The position numbers and the translations under genes are program-made. This document shows positions 10,813-21,899 of a stretch of 64,000 nt of DNA, piece by piece. Within the stretch, counting starts at the first letter, position 1. The number at the start of each line of letters is the position of its first letter. The DNA is from Ovis canadensis (lineage: Eukaryota; Chordata; Mammalia; Artiodactyla; Bovidae), in NCBI RefSeq assembly GCF_042477335.2, contig NC_091262.1:14652001-14716000 (forward strand), read 5' to 3'. Below the pieces are notes generated by a model. The model saw only the letters and a program-made list of their open reading frames with translations, had not been told where the DNA came from and searched no databases.

Positions 10813-13235
10813 ATAAGAAGTATTTTATATGACTCTCTCTCCTTTGTTGGCTTATTGATTACAACTATGCTTTATTAATTTATTGGTTGCTTTAGGATTT
10901 ATTGTATACCTCTTTATTACAGTCTGCCTTCAAAAGCCTTATAATACTTTATACTGCTTATAAAACATTTATAATTAAAGGCAGTAGTGTATCAGGTACA
11001 GATGGGTTCTCAGCTTCAACAGTTGTTTACAGCTGGCACTTATTCCAGTTGGTTGGTGCTGCATTGTTAAATATTTGAAGATTATCCCTGGATGTGCTCT
11101 GTTGACTGTAAAATAAGCACTTCTAACTCATAGGGACTCGGGCTAGGGGAAACAACCTTGAAGGAGAAGGAAAAGACAGTCAATAAATGAATAACTGGGT
11201 AAATTTAGTCCCTTCACCAGTTGCAATAAACAATCCAACTACCCAAACCATTGTATGGCTGTTCTGCTATTTAAGATCAGTGACGTGAAAGAGGGACAAT
11301 CCTGTACAGTGTGCCATGGGTCATCATTCTCACAAAGCCATGTCCTCCTACAGAGGCGTGAAGTACAATTTTCTCATGTCATTTAAGATGCTGTTAGCTG
11401 AAGACTTCTGGAATGATTTGATGAAACAGCTCAGCCATGCGACTTACAATCTGAATGTTTTCCCTCCGTGCAACTATCCATGGGTCAGCAGCATCTCAAG
11501 GCTGCATGTACATGGTGGTAAGGAGGCTGATGACAGGACCTGGAATCAACAGCACCTGGAAAAACATTCTTCCTTGTTCAGGTAGCCTTTTGCATCTTAA
11601 AACTCACATAAGAGAAGCATGCTTTTTTCCTCAAGCCATAGCAAACATTCTGTCATATCTCATAGGCCCTTAGTGGTTTTGGCCAGGCCACAACCCAAGC
11701 CAGTCACTGTGCAAGGCAGGTGGCATTAACTCGACTGGCTTAGATGTATCCATCTCCCCCTGTTGCTGGGCCTGCCCTCCAAATTGAATGATAGCCATTC
11801 AGCTGGAGAAGGATGGCCTGGATATTTGAGGGGAAACCTGAATTCATGAAAACTCCTTTAGATTTATGTAGTATTTTCTCATTTAGAAACCACTTTTACA
11901 GAATTTAATTTTACTAGTAAAAATAACACTTTTACCCTAAATGTTAGTAAAAGATAAGGTCCGGGTAGGTGAGGAGTTATCAAAGCTATGTGCTTTTACA
12001 CAGCAGAGTTTAGCAAAACAGTAAGTCTTTTAAGGGATACAAACACAGAGGAAGTCTAAGATTTTGAGACAGTTTGGTGTGCTGAAGGAAGGCTCAGCAT
12101 TATTTCAGGAATACAGTGTCTACATAAAAGAGGTCATCGTCTGCTGCTCTTGAGGAGAGTCGAAGAAGACTGGGAAGCAGGAGGAAGAAGGGCAGGAGAA
12201 GAGGCAGAGGACGGATGATTCACACACTATTTGGCAACAGTCAATGGACCCTAAGGGGAGGAAGATTATAGTTGTTACCAAAAACAGACATAACAAGTAA
12301 CATTCTGAGTTGCAAAGTGGCTGGGTCACTAACACACTACATTCTTGGTTGAACAAATGCAGCAGTTTATTTGAAGGTGTTTGTATAAATGGAGCTGCGG
12401 TTTGAGGAATATCAGAGCCGTGGTTAGGAATTTGGGACTTCTGCAGGCTGCACACCTGCTAGCAGGCTCTGTAACCCACCCTGCTGTGACCTGTCTGTGG
12501 CTATCTAGAGAGGTCTACAGTTAGGGCCATATTTCTTGAGCTCACGATCCAGGGACAGTCTGTCAACAACTAATGTACTCTCAGCAAAGGTGTCCTCATT
12601 TATTATCTTCTCTTTTTCCCCTTTCTAACCCCCTTCTCCCAAATGCCACCCTTTTAAAAAAACTTTTGGGAAGTCTCATTTTTGAACAAAATTCTTATAT
12701 AACACAGTTAAAGAAAGGGCCCAACTTTAAACCAGTTGACCAACTCCATCCTAGAGAGGTTCATACAGTAAAACTGTAAAAAGCATAAATGTTCTCCTAC
12801 TAGATTATACTCCTAAATCTCATATCTCTGTTATTAATCTTATTAAATACTTCCCCATTACCATCTACCAGGGAGATAGAAGGAACCAGATTTAAGAAAT
12901 CCCCAAACACCTATAAATGATTGAAAAGTAATCACATGGACCTTTCATCACTACCCTAGCTAATTCAGCTTCTATTACTGAGAGATCAGGGGGATGACCT
13001 TCAAGCCTCTTTCCCCTTGGATTGGGGACAGTTTCCAGGTAGCAGCTGGGCCTGTGGTAAACAGGCCAGTGAAGAAGCCTCCCAGGACCTCAGTCTTTGA
13101 TGATCCATAGAGTTCCTAACAACAAACACTGGAGCCTGGAATAGAACCTTCTTGTCATAGTGCCCACATATCACTAAGCACCCTTACAGGTCTGCTGACG
13201 GAACACAAGCTGCCAGGTCTCTGGTGGGCAGAGAA
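10813..13235. other. Intergenic stretch upstream of the 389-codon ORF
   Basis: No repeat or gene firmly recognised. GC content rises towards the right end, from about 12400. Small ORFs (for example 11316-11585 plus and 12455-12120 minus) have no recognisable motif. The right part could hold the promoter or a 5' UTR exon of the ORF at 13236; a possible splice acceptor (CCTTACAG) is at about 13183-13190. Confidence 0.4.
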
Positions 13236-14405
13236 ATGTCAGATCCCCAGATCCACCTGGGCAGCTCCTGGAAAAGCCACCAACAGAGTGACCGTAAGAG
13301 CTTACTGGGCAACACCAAAAATAAGGGAAACAGGTGCTATTCCATATTTGGAGAGAACATAAAGCTTATGGAAACAGAGAAGTCCTACTCAATTCTGTCC
13401 TTCAACTGGAAAGAAGAGAATTTGCTGAAAAAGAAACTAAGTTTTCTAGACTCCATTAAGAAATATGAAGCTAATGCCTGGCTAATGGAGCAGAAAGCCT
13501 TTTATAAACGATGCCACTCAAAGCTCCGAAAGTCAGAACTGGCGCATGCTCGGTTGCTAGGCAACAAGGACTTGGTCAACCGGCTTACCTCCAAGAATAT
13601 GTTGTCCAACTACACCACCACCTTTGTGGATGAGAGCGAGGCTGCTGTGAAAGCGATAATCCAGAACAGAAGAGAAGGGGAGAAGAACAAAATGCCCTTC
13701 AGACTTAGCCTAGACAGGGACAGACTCTACCCAACCACAGCTTCCAGGGCAACCTTAAAGGCAGACTCCAAGGATGAAAGTGAGAGGGCAACTGTAAACA
13801 TAAGAGGGTCTCTCTCCAGAGGGGAGGGGAAACCAGCTCTGGTTTTATCTTTAGAGTCTTTGGATAATCCAGAGCAGGTAGAAAAACAGAGAAAGCTCCC
13901 TGTTGACAGCAGGCCATCAGTAGGGGGAGAAGGGATCGTAAGAGACGTCCCTAGTCGGCCATCGAGCACTGGGCAGGGTCATCTCCAGGATCCAACCATC
14001 GGCAGGAAATCGAAAGGCAAGTTTCTTAAATACATAATCTATGGAGACAGGAGTGGAGAGCACCCCAAGAAGAAAAGATCACGGCCCAGGAAGAACCCAC
14101 CTGTCCCGGACGGTGTGCAAATGGACCAGGCACTGCCGACCCAGGTTCAAGTCAACCTAAGGCAGGAGTTTCTCACGAGTGAAAGAGCCAAGTATCTGGA
14201 GGCCAGAATCCAAAGTCTACCACAGCCCATGTATTTTCAAGGTCACTCTTCTAACAGACCCTGGGAGAAAGGAACTGAAGGAGTAGTGCATGCTCCAGGA
14301 ATCAGAACAGAGGGTGCAGGAAGAGGGCAGAAAATCATTCCCGAAGAGATCGGAAAACAAACTGGAAGCAAGTCCATCACCAAGAGCAAAAAGCTTTTTT
14401 CCTAA
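13236..14405 (+). CDS. Unidentified intact single-exon ORF, 389 aa
   Basis: I do not recognise this protein. From the ATG at 13236 there are 389 codons to TAA at 14403-14405 with no break. A GTG four codons upstream is in frame, but ATG is the likely start (G at -3). The ORF lies in a patch visibly richer in G and C than its AT-rich surroundings. Residues about 57-125 are charged and helix-prone (NLLKKKLSFLDSIKKYE and LRKSELAHARLLGNKDL). The middle is polar and low in hydrophobics. A basic cluster at about 276-285 (PKKKRSRPRK) looks like a nuclear localisation signal, and the C-terminus is rich in K, S and G. There is no signal peptide, membrane segment or zinc motif. A 3' tail with AATAAA follows. 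It may be a lineage-restricted or testis-type gene, or a recent retrocopy whose parent lies elsewhere. Coding status is likely but unproven. Confidence 0.6.
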   Translation: MSDPQIHLGSSWKSHQQSDRKSLLGNTKNKGNRCYSIFGENIKLMETEKSYSILSFNWKEENLLKKKLSFLDSIKKYEANAWLMEQKAFYKRCHSKLRKSELAHARLLGNKDLVNRLTSKNMLSNYTTTFVDESEAAVKAIIQNRREGEKNKMPFRLSLDRDRLYPTTASRATLKADSKDESERATVNIRGSLSRGEGKPALVLSLESLDNPEQVEKQRKLPVDSRPSVGGEGIVRDVPSRPSSTGQGHLQDPTIGRKSKGKFLKYIIYGDRSGEHPKKKRSRPRKNPPVPDGVQMDQALPTQVQVNLRQEFLTSERAKYLEARIQSLPQPMYFQGHSSNRPWEKGTEGVVHAPGIRTEGAGRGQKIIPEEIGKQTGSKSITKSKKLFS

Positions 14406-14865
14406 GGCACCTTTCCCCTTTCTACCCCTCTGCCATTCAGCAACTTCTACTTAATACTTACGAAGAAAACTCTTACCCCTGACCTCAAGACTGCTCCGGA
14501 ACTCACGGAGAAAATGTTTCTCCTCTTATATAAAACTGGGACAACCAAAGCAGGATCTAACAGTAAGAACGTGGACTTGGGTGACGCCTGGTCCTTGCAG
14601 CCCTTCATGCGGAGACACCGAGACGTGCGCAGAGGAAGGGCAAGGGGGCCGCGTCCAGGAGCAGTATCTAGGGGGCACATGCTGCTGGGAAACTTTCTGC
14701 CAGTAATACTCCTACTGTAAAAAAAAAGAAAAAAAAAAGAGTGAAAGACAATGATTTTCGGAAAGTTAGCAAATCTGTTTCTTCGGTAGCTTGGGGAGGG
14801 AAAGGGAATAGGAACCTTGGTCTGACTTTTAGCCTTCTTCAATAAAATCAAACCAGTGTAAACTA
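14406..14865 (+). other. Probable 3' UTR and poly(A) signal of the 389-aa ORF
   Basis: GC-richer sequence continues past the stop codon. An AATAAA hexamer at 14841-14846 would place cleavage near 14860. An A-rich tract at 14719-14740 interrupted by G could alternatively be the decayed poly(A) tail of a retrocopy; no AATAAA precedes that tract. Confidence 0.45.
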
Positions 14866-14869
14866 GTCG

Positions 14870-17185
14870 ACTTGAAAACTAGGAGAGCCCTCTCTCTCAC
14901 TCTTCCTTGGTGCCCCGTTCCCCAGCAGGCAGGCCCTACTGGGAGACTCCCTACATTCAGTGAACCAAAAAATGTTGAAACAAGAAAGAGGACTGAAGGT
15001 GTGATAAGAACACCAAGTGGGAGACAAGAGGTTCTGTTTTCTAGCTTCATGAATTCATATGAATGCAATGATCAGAGTAATCTTGGGCAAAATGCTTCAC
15101 AGCTTGAGACCTTAGTTTCCTCATCTATAAAATGAGGGTTGGAGAAGATGATCTTTCAGGTCATATTTACCCCTATACCTCTACAATACAATTCTTTTAA
15201 CTTGTCCCAAAAGCAGATGTTGGATGGCTGCCCTTGAGCAAAATAAAACATCTTCAGTCTTTTGTCCTTCCAGTGGTCAGTCCAGTGGTTGGTTAACATT
15301 TCAAACTTTTCTGAGGTAATATAAGGAAGTTAAAGTCTTCATTATCAATTAGATGGTCATGAGGCAAATGTATAGAGAAGTGGCACTTTTACATTTAAAT
15401 GAATAATGGTAGATATTTTTAAAACATTTTTTCTCTGTATTTCATAGTTCATATTCTTTAAATATTTTCTCTGTATTTCATAAGTAGTTAAATCCCATTA
15501 TGACAGCAATCTAAGTAAGTGGAATTCATGTTGTACAGCATGTGGCTAAATAATTGCAGGCTTAACGTGTCTGAAATCAGATCTGCAGTCAGAGGGATCA
15601 CTGCAGTGATCTGCACTGTCCCAAATGATTGCAACCACTTCATGTGGATTCAGTATGAATTTTACTAATTTCCTCCATGGGTTACTGGCATAGAAATACT
15701 GAAAGCACATAGGTGGTTGTGGTGATGAGAAAAAAAAAGCCACCCTTATTGAATTATGAGATTATAAGTGTAATTTTAGAGTGGGGGCAGGGATGAGGTC
15801 CTACAGTGGAGAGAAAGAGGTTCTCTTAAAACTAAAGGTGCTTAGGAAAACGTGACTGTTTACTTACCACTTCTTAGGGATACATGGCAAACTGGTTTCC
15901 CTCAACTGTTTTCCAAAACTAGATCCATTCATAAGAGCAGTATAAGGTGGTACTGTTGCTGAACAGTGGGAAGGTGTGAGGAGTATCTGAATGTCGGAAA
16001 AGCTCTTCACATGCAGGAACAACTGTTACACTACTTTTACTGGTAGCTTCTCTGGAGATTTGGAAGTCCAACTGATAAATCAGGCTCTTTGGTTTTATAA
16101 GCATAATTTCATTCATACATTCATTTGAAAAATATGTTCTGAACACCAGGGTGAGGAAAACCAGGGTGAAATATATTTCTACTCTCATGGAATAGAATTT
16201 AAGGAATGAGTTAGGCAATAATGAAGTAAGCAAAACAATACCCTGTGAAAAGCGTTTTGGAAGTATGATTATTTTGGAGACTACAGTTTAAATTTGAAAA
16301 ATACTTCAATCCTATTAAAAATACATATTTAAGGCAAATGGTATTTTCTTTGGGTTTGGGTACAAGGTGCAAGCACATAGGGACAATTCTGAAATGCATT
16401 TTTAGGTAATGGACTAACTTCCACTTGACAGTCCCAAGAATACACTTGTAGTTATGATGAGCTGGGATTCTCCAGCTCAGTCTCAGCTGGAAGCATTTGA
16501 GGTTATTTCCTGCCCTTGGTGATTATTTCCAGGGCAAGGCTGCCTTCTCAGTTGCCTCAGGAAACAGATCTGATCGCACTTACTGTGAACTTCTTGATTC
16601 ACTGGTAAGGGGACCAAACCCAGCAGAGCTAGGCAGATTTGCAAGTTAATATATATCACATCTCAACAGTTATGAAATACGTTCACTCAGCTGATATATC
16701 TTCCTGAGATGACAGTAAATAAACACACACACAATGTGGGCCTTTAAAAACTGTGGTAAGAATTAAGGTGGGGGAGGGTGTCAGCAAGGCGCAAAGGATA
16801 GCAGGGAAGAGGATGGGAAGGGGTTTCTGAGACACCCTGGCTTGCTGTGCAGCTTAATGAACTTTGTTCACATTCTGCTCTTGGTACTAGGGGCACAGCC
16901 ATGAGTAAGACAAAGTTCCTGCCCTCATCAGGCTTGGTTTCTAGTGAAGCACAGATAAAAATGAGCAAATTAGGGAATTGCTTTTCATTTTTCTTTACTT
17001 AATGCTGAAATGCTAACATTTTCCAGGGACTCTGTCCATGTTTTTTCTTCCTCCCTTTATTACCTTTCCCTGGTGACTACCTCCATCTATGCTGAAAAAC
17101 CATACATTTAAATCTTCTTTGTAGGCTTTTCTTTAAATTTGTATTTTTTTAACTGCCTCTGTACAATTCCACTTGTATATTTCCT
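14870..17185. other. Intergenic stretch, one MIR, no gene
   Basis: Apart from the MIR at about 15060-15165, I see no gene, RNA or recent repeat. All ORFs are short and without motifs. A 21-base phrase ending TTCTCTGTATTTCATA occurs twice (about 15429 and 15464). Confidence 0.4.
15060..15165 (+). repeat. MIR SINE fragment
   Basis: Contains the MIR core wording CTTGGGCAAAATGCTTCAC and TTTCCTCATCTATAAAATGAGGG in plus orientation. Old and truncated. Confidence 0.7.
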
Positions 17186-17189
17186 AGAC

Positions 17190-17780
17190 ACTTCAACTGA
17201 AACATGCCCAAAATCTGTTTCCCTGTAGATCCCACACCACCACACCACCAACCCTGTCATGCAAATCAAAAATGTGGGTTGACTCCTCTCTCTCCCTGGA
17301 ATATCGAATCAGTCACCCAGTCCCAGTCCCAAACATGTCTTAGAACGTCCCCTCTCTTCTATCCTCAGGCTTATATATCTGAGGATATAACTAGAATTAT
17401 GGCAATCATCTCCTAACTGGGCTTCCCTGGTGGCTCAGACAGTAAAGAAGCCACCTCCAGTGTTCTTGCCTGGAGAATCCTATGGACAGAGGAGCCTGCT
17501 GGGCTACAGTTCATGGTGTCACAATGAGTCAGATATGACTGAATGACTTAGCAAAATCTCCTAAGTACAAAGATTGCATGACACTTATGTTTCTCCAATT
17601 CCATGTTATAAGATACAAAAAAATGTAAAATGAATTATCTTTGTATTTCAATATCTGCAAAACAAAGTTCAAAGTTCTTGGTATGGTCTACAAGGCCTTT
17701 CATGCTCTGACCTGCCTTCCATTCCAATCCAATCTTGATACCTTTGAATCTGACACTCAGGCATACTGAACACCGTCTTG
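17190..17780 (+). repeat. L2 LINE relic
   Basis: Carries L2 3'-end wording, including TTGACTCCTCTCTCTCCCT with ATCAGTCACCCAGTCC, CATCTCCTAACTGG, and ACAAGGCCTTTCATGCTCTG. It is divided by a Bov-tA at 17417-17555. Confidence 0.6.
17417..17555 (+). repeat. Bov-tA SINE with internal deletion
   Basis: Starts GGGCTTCCCTGGTGGCTCAG and jumps to the Bov-A body (CCAGTGTTCTTGCCTGGAG), so the middle of the tRNA part and linker is missing. The 9-bp target site duplication ATCTCCTAA is at 17408-17416 and 17556-17564. Confidence 0.88.
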
Positions 17781-18008
17781 TCTGCCTATCAACTAATCTT
17801 TCACCTCCTATTTGGACAATTTTTGGATCTGAATTCTCTGTCCAAATTGTATTTTTATGTACTTCTATAACCCTTAGTGGTTTCTCTGTATATCTGGTCC
17901 ACCAGATTCAGTCTCCCCATAAAAAGACTCCTTGACTGAACAAAGTGGCTGTGAAACCAACCTGAAACCTCCAGCAAACCTGCAGCATGATTAGCATTCA
18001 ATTGGTAT

Positions 18009-18298
18009 GTTCAGTTCAGTTCAGTTGCTCAGTCATGTCCGACTCTTTGTGACCCCATGGACCACAGCACGCCAGGCCTCCCTGTCCATCACCAACTCCC
18101 GGAGTTTACCCAAACTCTCGTCCATCGAGTTGGTGATGCCATCCAACCATCTCATCCTCTGTCGTCCCCTTCTCCCTCCTGCCCTCAATCTTTTGCAGCA
18201 TCAGGGTCTTTTCCAATCAGTCAGTTCTTCGCATCATGTGGCCAAAGTATTGGAGTTTCAGCCTCAACATCAGTCCTTCCAATGAACACTCAGGACTG
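18009..18298 (-). repeat. BovB LINE 3' end fragment
   Basis: About 290 bp of BovB 3' sequence in reverse orientation, starting with the GTTCAGTTCAGTTCAG tail. The short flanking phrase TTAGCATTCA occurs on both sides (17991-18000 and 18300-18309). Confidence 0.88.
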
Positions 18299-19265
18299 CT
18301 TAGCATTCAGTTTTCAATTGGTATTGAATTAGCATTCAATTTGTATTGAATTCTATTTACCTGGTAAATGTTAGTAAACAGAAAATCTTCACACTTCAGT
18401 TGGAATAGGACTAGAAGCAGGTTTGAGATCTCCCTTGGAGATCTTTCCATAGCACCATCCAAAGAGTACCTACGTCCTTCCTATAGATCTACTAATTTAG
18501 TAATGAGATTTACTAAATAAGGCGGCACGTGTGTGACAGGAAGGAAGCGAGTAAGGGTGATGGTGCAGCTCAACACAACTTTTTTTTGCTGGTCTGCTCT
18601 GGCTCTGGATTTGTTTTTCCAGGAATGAAACCTCAGGTATGTAGTTTTTCTGGTCACTTTCAGATAATAAGCAAAGCATCTATTTTCTGGGTATTAGTGA
18701 AACATCAAAAATGCCACTCTCTCCTAACTGAAAATGCAACTCTTGCTCAGAGCTGCTTCTGGGTGGGAGGCCTGAAGACAGGCTCTTCGTCACATTACTT
18801 TCTTTCTCACTCAAAAGCTGTTTCTGGCCCTTTTGGAAGGGAGGAAATCCAAAGGAAAATATCCTGCCTCATCCAGCTGGTGTAACTGTCATAAGATATT
18901 GAGCCTTCAGAGAGAGGTGGGAGTTAATGGCTTTCTTTCACGAAGTAAACTCTTCAGGGAACCCCAGATGAGAGCCTCTGGCTTGGCTGGTCCCTTCTAG
19001 TTTCTCCTCTTCTCACAGCTTCCGTCTGAGGGTATTCAGATATTGGGTGTCTGGCTCCAGAACAGGAAGCCCACTTGTGCAGGGTCAGATGGCCCATGAC
19101 CTATCTCTTACAGTGACCACATGTGGCCTATGGGAAATATACATTTCAGCCTCATCACTGGTAGATGTGCCCTTTATTCAGCAATATTCTAAACAGAATT
19201 CTAGCAAACCAAACTCAGTAGCATATTAAAAGGTTTGTGTACCATGAACCTGAAGAACCACCCCA
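18299..19265. other. Intergenic stretch, nothing recognised
   Basis: No gene or repeat identified. A 118-codon plus-strand ORF at 18529-18885 has no domain or repeat pattern that I recognise. Confidence 0.35.
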
Positions 19266-19269
19266 GGAA

Positions 19270-21155
19270 TGGAGGGTTGGTAGAGCATACCAAAATCCAT
19301 CAATATAGCCCTAATAGAATAAAGGACAAAAACTCACAACCATCTTAATAGAAGCAGATTAACATCCTACATTGCAGGTGGATTCTTTACCAGCCGAGTC
19401 ACCAGGGAAGCCCAAGAATACTGGAGTGGGTAGCCTATCCCTTCTTCAGGGGATCTTCCTGACCTAGGAATTGGACCAGGGTCTCCTGCATTGCAGACGG
19501 ATTCTTTACCAACTGAGCCCCAATAGAAGCAGAAGCATCTGACAAAATCCAATATCCTTTCCTGATAAAAACAAACTAGGAATAGAAGGAAATTTTCCTC
19601 AACCTGAAGCATCTATGAAGAACTTACTGTTAGCATGACACTCAATGGTGAAAAATTAAATGCCTTCCTTATAAATCAGTACTAAGACAAAAATGTATGT
19701 TCTTGCCGCTTCTATTCAATACTGTGCTAGAGGTGCACTTAGGAAAGAAAAAAAAGTATCCAGAACAAAAGGGAAAAAGTAAAACTTTCTATTTGCAGAT
19801 GTGTGATCTTGTATATAGAATATACAAAAGAATCAAAAGTAAAACATATTTAGTTAAGAAAAGCCACATAAGATCAATATAAAAAACTTCATTGCATTTT
19901 TTTTCCATTGCATTTCTACATGCTAGCAATGAATGATCCAAAAATGAAATTAAGAAAACAATTATGTTTATAATAGCATCAAAAAAAGAATAAAATACTT
20001 GGGAAAATATTTAACCAAAGAAATCAAGACTTGTACACTGAAATCTAAAATAACAATAAAAAAATCAAAGTCCTGAATAAATCCAAAGACATCCACGTTC
20101 ATCACTTGGAAAACTCTATATTGTCAAATTAGTGATATTCTCCAAATTGATTTATAGATTCAACACAATGCCTGTCAAAATTCTAGATGCTTATTTTGAA
20201 GAAAATGATAAGCTGACTCTAATATTCACATAGAACTGCAAGGGACCCTCAATAGCCAAAATGACCTTGAAAAAGAACAAAGTTGGAAGACTCAACATCC
20301 CTAATTCAAAAGTTGTATTTCAAAGGACACCATCTATAAAGTGAAAATACTATCCAAAGAATGGAATAAACTATTTGCAAATGACTTATCTGGTAACAGA
20401 TTTGTATCAGAATAAGGAACTGAATAATAAGGACAAATAACTGAATCAAAATATAGGGAAAGTTTCTGAATAAATGGCCAAATGGCCAAAAGCACATGAA
20501 AAGATATTCAACATCATTAGTCATTAGGAAAATGCAAATCAAAACCATGAGATACTACTTCACTCCCAATAGGAAGGCTAGACTCAAAATGTTGGCCAGG
20601 ATGTGGAGAAATTAGAATTCACAAGATGCTTGCAAGAAAGTGCAACCACTTCAGAAAACAGTTGGCAGTTCCTTGAAAAGCCTGGGCATATGACCCAGGA
20701 ATTCACTATGTACATTACCAAAAGAAATGAAAGCTTATGTGCACATAACTTGTACACAGTGTTCATGGTAGTACTATTTATAATAGAAAGTGAAAACAAT
20801 ACAACCATCTATCAAATGAATAAAAATATGGTAATTGATATACTGAAATATTCATAAAACGAAGTACTGATACATGCTACAACACAGATGCACCTTGTGT
20901 GTGATTCTATTTCTATGGACTGTCCAAAATAGGGAAATCTACAGACGAGTAAGAGATCAGTGGTTAAGTCTTGGAAGGTGGGGAAAGATAATCACTTCTA
21001 ATGGATACAAGCGTTTTTCTTTTTTTTGCAGTTGTGAAGATGCCCTGGAATTATATAATGTGACACACAATTTTGTGGCTCTTCTAAAAGCCACTAATTG
21101 TACACTTTAAAGGAGTGAATTTCGTTACATGAATTATCCTAATAAAAAAAAAATC
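19270..21155 (+). repeat. L1 LINE relic (ORF2 to 3' end)
   Basis: The plus strand reads as degenerate L1 ORF2 (the RT region with a TTCTATTCAATACTGTGCTAG phrase and CTATTTGCAGATG) through to a 3' UTR. It ends near GAATTATCCTAATAAAAAAAAAA at about 21150. It is inactivated by many stops and interrupted by a SINE at 19359-19521. Confidence 0.7.
19359..19521 (-). repeat. Bov-tA-type SINE with two tRNA-like heads
   Basis: On the minus strand: a tRNA-like head, a linker, the start of a Bov-A body up to CCAGTATTCTTG, then a second tRNA-like head (GGCTTCCCTGGTGACTCGG). It is flanked by the 12-bp target site duplication AATAGAAGCAGA at 19347-19358 and 19522-19533. Confidence 0.8.
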
Positions 21156-21629
21156 AAAGAAAGCATCCCTCCGGCATTTTTAGATAGATGAGGGTCAAAT
21201 CCTGCAAAAGAAATCATTACAAACATCTTCAACCTCTCAATGAATTCCTTCTTCTGTCTTGCAACAGGTAGCACCTGTGTCTCAACTTCACTGAGTCTTG
21301 ATAACCATCAGTGACATACATACACAGGCTTGGATATGCTAATCCAAGCCAAAGGATGGGCAGAGCCAGACAGAACTGAGACCATCACCCAACTCTGAAG
21401 GCTGTGCCCTCAGTCACCGTGCACTGCTCACTGACACACGCCCATTGCATTTTCTGTGGTTTTCTGAAGACTGAAAGATAGCCAGGATAATCACTCCCGT
21501 CCTATGGTCCTGTTCAGCTGAATCTAAGAATCCCAACTTAAGGGTTGATTTGTAGCAGTAATTACAAGGTTCTGGCAAACCAGGCATTCATCATGGTGAG
21601 TGCTTCATTTACTACAGAAAACAGAGCAT
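21156..21629. other. Intergenic stretch, nothing recognised
   Basis: No gene or repeat recognised between the L1 end and the Bov-A2. Confidence 0.35.
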
Positions 21630-21855
21630 TCAGGAAAATGCCATGGACGGAGGAGCCTAGTAGGCTGCAGTCCATAAGGTTGCTAAGAGTCAGACACGAC
21701 TCAGCGACTTCACTTTCACGCACTGGAGAAGGAAACAGCAACCTACTCGTGTTCTTGCCTGGAGAATCCCAGAGACAGGGGAGCCTGGCGGGCTGCCGTC
21801 TCTGGGGTCGCACAGAGTCAGACACGACTGAAGTGACTTTTAGCAGCAGCTCCTT
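21630..21855 (+). repeat. Bov-A2 SINE
   Basis: Two Bov-A monomers in plus orientation. The first lacks its start. The two are joined by GACTTCACTTTCACGCACTGG, and the element ends in TTTTAGCAGCAGC. Confidence 0.9.
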
Positions 21856-21899
21856 GACACGTGAGGGTTTGGCAACAGCAGGATGACTTAAGACACCTG

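Noticed and set aside
11316..11585. Possible small gene or non-coding exon in less AT-rich sequence
   Set aside because: 89 codons, no motif recognised, no clear splice pair; cannot be supported.
14447..14851. 134-codon minus-strand ORF
   Set aside because: Antisense of the 3' tail of the 389-codon ORF; translation includes simple Phe runs from the A-tract.
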